Shown: piece by piece, positions 15,190 to 22,010 of the stretch
Numbering within the stretch: the stretch's first letter is position 1
How the letters are laid out: the number at the start of each line of letters is the position of its first letter
NCBI GenBank assembly: GCA_964649005.1
Contig: CAZYMD010000072.1
Location: forward strand, 1-22,010
Direction: 5' to 3'
Source: CAZGMJ01 sp964649005
GTDB lineage: Bacteria > Planctomycetota > Phycisphaerae > Sedimentisphaerales > Anaerobacaceae
DNA: 22,010 nt
The notes under the pieces: model-generated
Database searches by the model: none
Seen by the model: only the letters and a program-made list of their open reading frames with translations
What the model was told of the DNA's origin: nothing
Position numbers and translations under genes: made by a program

Positions 15190-15864
15190 AGGCCTCTGGT
15201 TCTCGACACCTCGGCTATTATCGATGGGCGAATTTTTGATTTGTGCCAGAGCAAGCTTTTCGATGCGCCACTAGTTGTTCCACGTTTTGTCCTGAATGAG
15301 CTTCAACTGGTCTCTGATTCGGCCGACCGAATCAAGCGCAATAAAGGAAGGCGCGGGCTTGACATTCTGAACAAGATGCAGGCAAGCACGGTGATTGACA
15401 TTTCCATCGATGAGACGGTGTATCCCGAAACCGATGAGCACAAAGGAGTTGACCAGAAGCTGCTGGTCTTTACCAAGGCCACCAATGCCCGTTTGGTTAC
15501 TACGGACTTCAATCTGACCAAGGTTGCGATGGTTCGCGAGGTCGATGTTCTGAATATGAACAACCTGGCGAATTCCATGAAGGTCGTGGCTATTCCCGGC
15601 GAGGCCATGGATGTGAAGATCATAAAGCCCGGCGAGGAATCCGACCAGGGTATCGGGTATCTCGATGACGGGACTATGGTGGTGGTCGAAGGCGCACGCG
15701 ACAAGATCGGCAGGGATGTCCAGATAAGCATCACGAGCTCGCTCCAGACTTCGGCAGGAAAGATGATCTTCGGTAAGTTCGAAGGTTATGCTCAGAATAC
15801 TGAGAAGCCGGGAGAATCGCCTCGCCGCCCGTATAACAGGAGAATTGCGAGGACAAACTCCTGA
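15190..15864 (+). CDS. PIN-TRAM domain protein, YacL type (5' end lost in gap)
   Basis: 224 residues are visible after the gap. The PIN nuclease-like domain begins at once with RPLVLDTSAIIDGRI; acidic residues D6, E37 (LNEL), D88 (GVDQKLL) and D106 (TTDFNL), counted from the first visible residue, fit the metal-binding set of PIN ribonucleases. A TRAM RNA-binding domain follows at about 136-200 (GEAMDVKIIKPGEESDQGIG in part, VVVEGARDKIGRDV, GKMIFGKFEG), then a basic tail. In YacL proteins this pair is preceded by four membrane helices, which would lie in the gap. The family is widespread in Gram-positives and others; its cellular role is poorly defined. Convergent with the membrane-protein gene, stops 19 bases apart. 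Confidence 0.9.
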   Translation, partial: RPLVLDTSAIIDGRIFDLCQSKLFDAPLVVPRFVLNELQLVSDSADRIKRNKGRRGLDILNKMQASTVIDISIDETVYPETDEHKGVDQKLLVFTKATNARLVTTDFNLTKVAMVREVDVLNMNNLANSMKVVAIPGEAMDVKIIKPGEESDQGIGYLDDGTMVVVEGARDKIGRDVQISITSSLQTSAGKMIFGKFEGYAQNTEKPGESPRRPYNRRIARTNS

Positions 15865-15883
15865 GGCTTAGCATATACCAGCG

Positions 15884-16543
15884 TCAATCAGTTCGTCCGG
15901 ATGTTAGAAAGCACTTTAGAAACAGGACAATTGATGCTGCGCACCCGAATGCAAATAGCGGCCAGTAAAAGTGTGATGCATAGTCGGGCTGTGTGACATA
16001 AGGGCCCGGCGTAATGAAAGATAAGATTACGATCATTGCGGCAGCCGCAAAGCCGAGCCAGTCGGTGCTTGTCGCCTTCATAGGCCTGCCAACCGAGTCT
16101 CGATAGAGTATTACCACGCCGAACAATAGCATCTCACATGCGATAATAACCGGGTAGAGCACGGCCGATGCCCAAGTTCTCGGTATTAGAAAGAGTATGT
16201 CCCAGTCCATGATCGACGCGGGCCATCCGATCAGGAATCTTAACCATATATAGTAGAAGATGTCCCAGATCGCAAAAATGATCAGGAAATGGGCGAACCT
16301 TTGCTGTCGATTGTGGCCAGCCAGATAGGCGCATGTGAAGATTAACACTATCGTCGCAACTTCCCGCCCGATCTCTGTCAACAGCATTGGGCGGATGATG
16401 GGATCTGTAACGCTGATGCTGTTGATCGGGAAGTCGAAGCTACAGGGGTTTAGGATCGTTCGCAGGTAGACTACCACAGACGATTCGATGTACGCAAAGG
16501 CTATACTGAACAGAATAACAATACAGAATCTCTTGAGAGTCAT
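15884..16543 (-). CDS. Polytopic membrane protein, function unknown
   Basis: 219 residues with about six hydrophobic segments (near 5-25, 62-78, 86-104, 115-147 as one or two, 161-178 and 192-212). The first segment carries AYIESSVVVYLR, a motif I recall from uncharacterised membrane proteins in several phyla, usually as 'AYxEAxVVVYLR'. A charged acidic residue within a membrane helix hints at transport or enzymatic function, but nothing more can be said. Its ATG overlaps the ispG stop by four bases (ATGA), so it is translated by coupling to ispG. Confidence 0.8.
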   Translation of the reverse strand: MTLKRFCIVILFSIAFAYIESSVVVYLRTILNPCSFDFPINSISVTDPIIRPMLLTEIGREVATIVLIFTCAYLAGHNRQQRFAHFLIIFAIWDIFYYIWLRFLIGWPASIMDWDILFLIPRTWASAVLYPVIIACEMLLFGVVILYRDSVGRPMKATSTDWLGFAAAAMIVILSFITPGPYVTQPDYASHFYWPLFAFGCAASIVLFLKCFLTSGRTD

Positions 16544-17610
16544 GGTTTCTGTAATTCCTTCAATAGTGCGGGGATGATATTTCGCTCTGGGACTGTCTTG
16601 ATCCTGCGGCCGTGTTTATAGATGAAAGCTTTGCCTTTTGCCGCACACAGTGCGATATCGGCGTCGGCTGCTTCGCCCGGCCCATTTACAATACAGCCCA
16701 TGACGGCCACGCGCAACGGTTTTTCAATTCCGGTTAAAGCTCTCTTGACCTTACGAGCCAGCTTGATAACATCGATTTCCGTGCGGCCACATGTCGGGCA
16801 CACGATCAACTCCGGCCTCGATGTTTGTTTCAGTCCCAGTGCCGTCAGTATTTGCCCGGCAATATCGACCTCTTTCAGCGGATTGCCTGCGACACTTACT
16901 CTGATCGTATCACCGATCCCCTCGGCCAACAGCGTACCGAGAGCGATTGCCGAAGGTATCCGGGCGTCTTCCGGCAGGCCGGCATGTGTAAGGCCGAGAT
17001 GCATTGGATAATCGAATGTCTCTGCGATCCTGCGATTGATTTCGATCGTTCGTACCGTGTCGCTGCTCTTGGCGCTAAGAACGATGTCTGTGAATCCACG
17101 ACGTTCGAACAAACGCACGTATTTTTTCATCTCTTTGAGCATAAGAGCGACGCGTTTACTGTTGGCTATGTGAAGGTTCGCAGAATCTTTAATGCTCGCC
17201 TCGTTCACACCGATTCGTATTGCGACTTTATGCGCCTTGGCCGCATCGATTATCCGTCGTATGTCTTTCGGATCCTTGATGTTGCCTGGATTGAGTCTGA
17301 TCTTCGCTGCGCCGGCTTCAATGGCCTCAATTGCTCTGGCGGGGCTGAAATGCACATCGGCTATCAGAGGGATACTGACTTTCTGAATTATTTGGGCAAA
17401 TGCCGCCGTATCGGCGGCTCGCGGGACGGCGATTCGTACAAGATCGCAGCCGGCTTTGACGAGTTTATTGATTTGTCTGAGACAACGCGCCACGTCCGTG
17501 GTGGGGACTTTTGTCATGGACTGAATGGGAATCGCATTCGAGCAGCCTATTCTCACTGAGCCAATACTGACGCTTGTTGTCTTTCTTCTGACTATATGAT
17601 TCTCGACCAT
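16540..17610 (-). CDS. ispG: (E)-4-hydroxy-3-methylbut-2-enyl diphosphate synthase (IspG/GcpE)
   Basis: 356 residues from the ATG at 17610. IspG converts methylerythritol cyclodiphosphate to HMBPP, the step before IspH, with a [4Fe-4S] cluster. The N-terminal TIM barrel shows the typical blocks IPIQSMTKVPTTDV (27-40), ADVHF (84-88), KIRLNPGNI (103-111) and HLGLTHAG (204-211). The C-terminal ferredoxin-like domain carries the cluster ligands C271 and C274 (CPTCGRTE), C306 (MGCIVNGPGEA) and E313. Length matches the compact bacterial form, without the large insert of plant and some other bacterial enzymes. No strong ribosome binding site is seen. It leads a two-gene minus-strand operon and is divergent from the alpha/beta hydrolase gene. 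Confidence 0.97.
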   Translation of the reverse strand: MVENHIVRRKTTSVSIGSVRIGCSNAIPIQSMTKVPTTDVARCLRQINKLVKAGCDLVRIAVPRAADTAAFAQIIQKVSIPLIADVHFSPARAIEAIEAGAAKIRLNPGNIKDPKDIRRIIDAAKAHKVAIRIGVNEASIKDSANLHIANSKRVALMLKEMKKYVRLFERRGFTDIVLSAKSSDTVRTIEINRRIAETFDYPMHLGLTHAGLPEDARIPSAIALGTLLAEGIGDTIRVSVAGNPLKEVDIAGQILTALGLKQTSRPELIVCPTCGRTEIDVIKLARKVKRALTGIEKPLRVAVMGCIVNGPGEAADADIALCAAKGKAFIYKHGRRIKTVPERNIIPALLKELQKP

Positions 17611-17671
17611 GTCCGAATTGTAGCTTGTCTTGGATAAGTCGGCAAATTAAAATGCCCGTCGGCAAAGTCTC

Positions 17672-17699
17672 TTGCCGCTAATAGCGTTTATATTACTAT
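17672..17699 (+). promoter_or_regulatory. Possible promoter of the alpha/beta hydrolase gene
   Basis: TTGCCG (17672-17677), 16-base spacer, TACTAT (17694-17699). It lies in the 115-base divergent gap with ispG and supports the GTG start at 17726 over an in-frame TTG at 17672, which would fall in the -35. Confidence 0.3.
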
Positions 17700-17725
17700 C
17701 CAAGCGATGGGAGCTACAGATACCG

Positions 17726-18592
17726 GTGAGTTGGACGATCCTTTACATTGCGGCATTTTGTTTGGCTGTATATCTGATTTGGGCGATAGTGTTATTTCTT
17801 ATGCAGCCCAGATTTTTGTATAGGCCGTTGCGAGATATCTGTTATACGCCTGCACATCTCGATATCGCTTTTGAGGATGTTGTCTTCGATACTCCTGATG
17901 GACTAAAACTGCACGGCTGGTATATCCCCGTTCAGGACTCCGAATTCACAATTTTGTTCTGCCACGGAAACGGCGGCAACATAATGCATCGCCTGGACAG
18001 TCTCAGTCTTTTTCGGAAGCTCGGTTTTAGTTGCTTCATTTTTGACTACCGTGGATATGGACGAAGCCAGGGCAAACCCGGCGAGAAAGGGACATACGTT
18101 GATGTTTGTTCCGCGTACAGATGGCTCAGGAGAACGAAGAGGGTGTCTGCCGAAAGGATCATTGTTTTCGGCAGGTCCCTTGGCGGCTGCATGGCCGCCC
18201 GGCTGGCATGCAAGGCGAGAGTCGGGGCTCTGGTGCTTGAGAGCAGCTTCACCTCCTATGTGGACATGGGACGGAAGTTCTATCCGTATATGCCTGTACG
18301 ATGGTTCGCGCGATTTGGATACGAAACGATCACACATGTTCGTCGAATAAAGTGCCCGCTATTGGTGATTCACAGCAGGCAGGATGAAATCGTCCCGTTT
18401 GAGTTTGGGATGCAGCTTTTTGAATCAGGCGTCGAACCGAAGACGTTTGTGGAGATATCAGGAGGTCATAACGACGGCTTCCTTACTTCTGGTGACGTAT
18501 ATGAACAAGCATGGATGGAGTGGACAAGCTTCCTTGTGTCCGGAAACGGGAGACAGCAGGCTTCACAGAAGTCGGCTGAATCCAAAGAATAG
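17726..18592 (+). CDS. Membrane-anchored alpha/beta hydrolase
   Basis: 288 residues from a GTG at 17726. An in-frame TTG at 17672 would add 18 residues, but it lacks a ribosome binding site. A single N-terminal membrane helix (about residues 3-26, ILYIAAFCLAVYLIWAIVLF) is followed by the MQPRFLYRP junction typical of this family (YqkD/BEM46-like hydrolases). The catalytic machinery is complete: oxyanion loop HGNGGN (80-85), nucleophile S151 in GRSLGG, acid D220 in SRQDEIVP and H248 in GGHND. DYRGYGRSQG (107-116) is another family block. The substrate is unknown; acyl esters or peptides are typical. Single-gene unit; no terminator was seen after it. Confidence 0.9.
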   Translation: MSWTILYIAAFCLAVYLIWAIVLFLMQPRFLYRPLRDICYTPAHLDIAFEDVVFDTPDGLKLHGWYIPVQDSEFTILFCHGNGGNIMHRLDSLSLFRKLGFSCFIFDYRGYGRSQGKPGEKGTYVDVCSAYRWLRRTKRVSAERIIVFGRSLGGCMAARLACKARVGALVLESSFTSYVDMGRKFYPYMPVRWFARFGYETITHVRRIKCPLLVIHSRQDEIVPFEFGMQLFESGVEPKTFVEISGGHNDGFLTSGDVYEQAWMEWTSFLVSGNGRQQASQKSAESKE

Positions 18593-19011
18593 AACGCATG
18601 TCAGGGTGACGATTCCTGTTGCCTTCGCCGGTTCAATGATGACTGCTTTGGATGTCTTCAGACTGTCGGTCATTTGTACTTTATGGTGGATAGTCCGCAA
18701 ACTGTTATCGTGTGCTTTATGACCTATATCTGAACACTGCCCATAGTCGCGTGTTCTTTCAGCAGGAAAATGCCAGATTACAAGCAATAGGTGCTAATTT
18801 GCTTTCCAGAGGCCTTAATCGCGGTTTGGACCATATTGGCTCCTGAGTCGTCCTACGAATGTCATCGAGTCTATGCCACTTTGGCGTCGATTTTAGCATG
18901 GATTCCCGGTCTTAAGTGGAATATATAGCCCTGGTGAATCAACCTATGCATGCCAGGACAGGGCGACAACATCGCGATTTTTGTGATTCATGGGTAATTC
19001 GCAAGTATTTC
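18593..19011. other. Non-coding region
   Basis: No gene seen. A dyad GCCCTG (18928-18933) / CAGGGC (18959-18964) with inner CTGG/CCAG may be a hairpin. CATGGGTAATT at about 18989 also occurs at about 10200, inside the spacer of the other promoter of this type. Confidence 0.4.
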
Positions 19012-19041
19012 TTGACGATAGGATAAGTAATATAGTATAAA
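19012..19041 (+). promoter_or_regulatory. Promoter of the large modular protein
   Basis: TTGACG (19012-19017), 18-base spacer, TATAAA (19036-19041): the same hexamers and spacing as the PEP-CTERM operon promoter at 10190. Confidence 0.6.
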
Positions 19042-19047
19042 CAAACT

Positions 19048-19443
19048 ATTATAGCGTCCGTGGATTTTTGGTGTTGCAGTGGATAGCATCAAGTTTTTCT
19101 TGTCGTTTATTCCCTGCGGATGGTGGTGACTCTGCTGGAGTACGGGGTGTTTTAGCAGCTTCTTAGGTACTTCACGTCAGTCGTTCCCGAAACGCTCCAA
19201 TTGATGGCCCGCACATTGTATGTTCGGGCAGACAGGAGGTCTATGGGTGTAGTCTATGAACATATTATCACTTCGAGCGCATTTGGACTATGGCGCAACA
19301 TGTCTCTTCTCAATATATACCCCTTACGAGGAGATGCCGCCGGGAAATGACACATCGGTTTATTATAACAAAGCGTGTTTTTGGTGTGTGGCCGCGACTA
19401 TGGCCACGACTTCATGATCTATGTTTCTTGTTGGAGGATTATC
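19048..19443 (+). promoter_or_regulatory. Long 5' leader of the large modular protein
   Basis: About 395 bases. The shared word GTCCGTGGATTTTTG lies at 19056-19070, close to the predicted transcript start. A hairpin GTGGCC (19388-19393) / GGCCAC (19402-19407) sits 36 bases before the ATG. TGGAGGA just before 19444 is the ribosome binding site. Confidence 0.45.
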
Positions 19444-22010
19444 ATGTGTAAAAAGTTGTTTTTATTGCTAACTGTCCTGTTATTCCTGGGACTGGCCACC
19501 AGCGCCTCGGCGGCATTGCCGGTTGGGTGGAAGAGTCAGGACGTCGGAGCGCAAGAAGGCGGCAACGCCAGTGAGAGCGGTGGCACATGGACTATCGGCG
19601 GCGCCGGACACGACATCTGGGACGCTGCGGATGATTTCCATTTTGCCCACGTTGGTCTGTCCGGTGACGGCGCAATCCAGGCTCGCGTGACAGGTAACGG
19701 TACGGGCTCAAATACTTGGGCCAAGGGCGGTGTCATGATTCGTGAGACGCTTGATGGAGGATCGTCGAACGCGTGTACGCTGCTTACTGCTGGTGAGGGC
19801 GGTGGTGTTACATACCAGATTCGCCCGACTACAGGTGCAGCTTCTACCTCACAGCATACACAGGATCCTGTGGTTTCACCTCCACACTGGGTTAAGATTG
19901 TGCGAGAGGGCAACCAGTTCTCAGGTTGGCGTTCAACCGATGGAGTTGCATGGACTCAACAGGGAACCACGCAAACCGTCACTATGGGTACCGATGTTTA
20001 TATTGGCTTGGCGGTTACATCGCACACAAGTGGAGAAGTGCGTTCATTTACGTTTGACAACGTTTCCTATTCAGGGAATGTCATTTTAGCCATGAAGGCC
20101 GACAATCCGAGGCCGGCCGATGGCGTCTTGAATCCCTCCACGTGGGCAAGCCTGCAATGGGATGCCGGCGCTTCTGCCGCTTCACACGATGTCTATTTCG
20201 GTGAGGACGCTGACGCAGTGGCGAATGGCACGGGTGGTACATTCCGGGGCAACCAGACCACTAAGTACTTTGTGGTCGGTTTCTCACCGTATCCATATCC
20301 GGGTGGTCTTGTGCCAGGCACTACTTACTACTGGCGCATAGATGAGGTTGAGGCCGACAGTGTCACCAAACACACCGGCGATGTCTGGAGCTTTACTGTA
20401 CCTCCGAACAAGGCATACGACCCCGCTCCGGTAGATGGACTGGGCGTTGTTCCTCTCGAGCCGACGTTGACATGGTCTGCTGGTTACGGCGCGATGGTGC
20501 ATTTCGTGTATTTCGGCGAGGACTACGACACTGTAGCCAATGCGCCGGATAGCACCGGAGAATTCGTGCCGAATGCATCATATACTCCCGCCAGCTCTTT
20601 AGAGCTGAACAAGACATATTACTGGCGCGTGGATGAATCCAATCCGCAAGGCCAAACGTACTACAAGGGCGATGTCTGGAGCTTCAGCACAGCGCCGGAA
20701 GCTGGCTTGGGTAGTGCTGTGATGGAACTGTGGAACGGTGTCGCCGGTACGGCGCTCAGCGCGTTGAAGACTCTGCCGACGTTCCCTGGCAAACCGGACG
20801 ATGTTCAGGTTGTCACCGAATTTTCATCTGCGATCGACTTTGCCGACACCTACGGCGGTCGTATCTACGGCTGGCTCTATCCTCCGATGACGGGCGATTA
20901 CACCTTCTACTGGACTTCAGATGACAATGGTGAGTTGTGGTTGAGCACTGATGAGTCGCCTGAAAGCGCAGTAGTAGTCGCCAGAGTATCCGGTTGGACT
21001 GGTTCCAATTCATATACTAATGCGGAACAGATTTCCGATCCCATACACCTTGTCGCAGGCGAGAAGTACTACATTGAAGGCCTGTGGAAGGAAGATGGCG
21101 GTGGAGACCACGGCAGAGCTGCATGGACGGGTCCCGGAATCTCGACGATCACTATTATTCCAGGTGATAATCTGGCGCCGTTCCTGCCTGTTAAGGCCTA
21201 TGGTTCCAAGCCAGTCAATAAAGCTGCTGGTGTTGCTCAAGTTCCGGAATTTAGCTGGAAGGCGGGCATGAAGGCCACCTCACATCAAGTCTACTTCGGG
21301 ACAGATGCGACCGCCGTGGCGAATGCCACAACGGCCTCGACGGAATACAAAGGCGTCAAGGGGTTGGGTGAAGAGCTGTATCTTCCTGGATCGCTCGAGT
21401 GGGGTATGACCTACTACTGGCGTGTCGATGAGGTCAACGCTCTTGAGTCCGATAGTCCCTGGAAAGGCGCTGTCTGGAGCTTCACGACTGCCGACTACCT
21501 GATTATCGATGGCTTTGAAGATTACAACGATGAGCCGCCGGATCGCATCTTCGAGACCTGGATTGATGGTTTCGGTGGTTCGACCAATGGTTCGATTGCC
21601 GGCTATCCTTATCCGGTCTTCGCAGACGGCGAGCATTTCTGTGAGACCGGCATCGTCAACAGCGGCAGGCAGTCGGGTCCGATGTACTATGACAATAACA
21701 TGAAGTATTCGGAAATTACCAAGACGCTTGCCGGTTCCGACAGGAATTGGACCCAGCACGGCCTCAAGAGACTGTCTCTGGCGTACTATGGGCACATGGC
21801 TTCCCAGGGCAGCCTGGTCGAAGGCCCTGCCGGTACCTACACGCTCACTGGCGCCGGTTATGACATCTGGCTTACGGATATTGGCGAACGTGACGAATTT
21901 CACTATGCCTGGAAGAGTCTCGGTGCAGGTGCTACTGAGATTATCGCCAAGGTCGAAGCGCCTACGGGCGAGAGCATGAACGATTGGGTCAAGGCTGGCG
22001 TTATGATTCG
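19444..22010 (+). CDS. Large exported modular protein with jelly-roll, Fn3-like and PA14 domains (3' end outside window)
   Basis: 855 codons are visible, open to the window edge. The signal peptide is residues 1-23 (ending ATSASA). Modules in order: a DUF1349/concanavalin-like jelly roll, about 25-215 (GAGHDIWDAADDFHFAHV, WAKGGVMIRE); two Fn3-like repeats, 217-318 and 319-416; a PA14 domain, about 420-575 (IYGWLYPPMTGDYTFYWTSD); a third Fn3-like repeat, 576-683; a concanavalin-like segment opening IIDGFEDYND at about 686; and, from about 790, a second copy of the first jelly roll (GAGYDIWL, WVKAGVMIR). Each Fn3-like repeat has VYFG(E/T)D near its start and TYYWR(V/I)DE plus VWSF(T/S) at its end. 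Such proteins are typical of Phycisphaerae and probably bind glycans on the surface or outside the cell; no catalytic domain is visible. Whether it ends in PEP-CTERM cannot be seen. The final length is likely well over 1000 residues. Confidence 0.88.
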   Translation, partial: MCKKLFLLLTVLLFLGLATSASAALPVGWKSQDVGAQEGGNASESGGTWTIGGAGHDIWDAADDFHFAHVGLSGDGAIQARVTGNGTGSNTWAKGGVMIRETLDGGSSNACTLLTAGEGGGVTYQIRPTTGAASTSQHTQDPVVSPPHWVKIVREGNQFSGWRSTDGVAWTQQGTTQTVTMGTDVYIGLAVTSHTSGEVRSFTFDNVSYSGNVILAMKADNPRPADGVLNPSTWASLQWDAGASAASHDVYFGEDADAVANGTGGTFRGNQTTKYFVVGFSPYPYPGGLVPGTTYYWRIDEVEADSVTKHTGDVWSFTVPPNKAYDPAPVDGLGVVPLEPTLTWSAGYGAMVHFVYFGEDYDTVANAPDSTGEFVPNASYTPASSLELNKTYYWRVDESNPQGQTYYKGDVWSFSTAPEAGLGSAVMELWNGVAGTALSALKTLPTFPGKPDDVQVVTEFSSAIDFADTYGGRIYGWLYPPMTGDYTFYWTSDDNGELWLSTDESPESAVVVARVSGWTGSNSYTNAEQISDPIHLVAGEKYYIEGLWKEDGGGDHGRAAWTGPGISTITIIPGDNLAPFLPVKAYGSKPVNKAAGVAQVPEFSWKAGMKATSHQVYFGTDATAVANATTASTEYKGVKGLGEELYLPGSLEWGMTYYWRVDEVNALESDSPWKGAVWSFTTADYLIIDGFEDYNDEPPDRIFETWIDGFGGSTNGSIAGYPYPVFADGEHFCETGIVNSGRQSGPMYYDNNMKYSEITKTLAGSDRNWTQHGLKRLSLAYYGHMASQGSLVEGPAGTYTLTGAGYDIWLTDIGERDEFHYAWKSLGAGATEIIAKVEAPTGESMNDWVKAGVMI

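Noticed and set aside
16825..17559. 244-codon open frame on the plus strand
   Set aside because: Antisense to ispG, whose cluster ligands and barrel motifs are all in place.
19334..19417. 27-codon ORF in the leader of the large modular gene
   Set aside because: GGAG abuts the ATG with no spacer and the product has no features; probably chance within the leader.

Overview
The window looks like a chromosomal piece of a planctomycete, most likely class Phycisphaerae. This is inferred from gene content: three PEP-CTERM proteins ending in the planctomycete-style VPEPATIALLGLGGLALI tail, a pseudopilin with an AFTLIELL start, a Tat-exported Gfo/Idh/MocA oxidoreductase, a secreted beta-helix protein, and a large multidomain exported protein. 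The sequence is a scaffold with two 100-N gaps (9424-9523 and 15090-15189), so it is probably a draft or metagenome assembly.

Layout. 1-3003, minus strand: a secreted parallel beta-helix protein (cut by the window edge) and, just upstream of it, a class C beta-lactamase-fold hydrolase. 3122-4374, minus: a rubrerythrin-type diiron protein and a small lipoprotein. 4804-9819, plus: a Tat-exported oxidoreductase, ispH, and ribosomal protein S1 with six S1 domains and a repetitive acidic tail that runs through the first gap. 9820-10574: a long non-coding stretch with nested inverted repeats, a good promoter and a long leader. 10575-13242, plus: a three-gene PEP-CTERM operon closed by a strong intrinsic terminator. 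13794-14627: a pseudopilin with its own promoter. 15190-15864: the C-terminal half of a PIN-TRAM protein of the YacL type whose 5' part lies in the second gap. 15884-17610, minus: ispG and a four-base-overlapping membrane protein. 17726-18592, plus: a membrane-anchored alpha/beta hydrolase. 18593-19443: non-coding, with a promoter and leader. 19444 to the end: the start of a very large exported modular protein.

How the genes fit together. There is no single pathway island. The two iron-sulfur enzymes that end the MEP isoprenoid pathway (IspG, IspH) are both here but not in one operon. The surface and secreted proteins form the distinctive part. The PEP-CTERM operon and the big modular protein have matching promoters (TTGACG-N18-TATAAA), a shared 15-base leader word, similar start regions (MCK[RK]L) and the same jelly-roll-like N-terminal domain, which suggests co-regulated cell-surface or exported proteins. 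Inside the operon, the codons for the conserved C-terminal RKGA tail also form the ribosome binding site of the next gene.

No mobile element, CRISPR array, tRNA or rRNA was seen. No clear new defence or metabolic system was found; the most unusual signals are the PEP-CTERM tail/RBS overlap, the shared leaders, and the S1 leader and tail.
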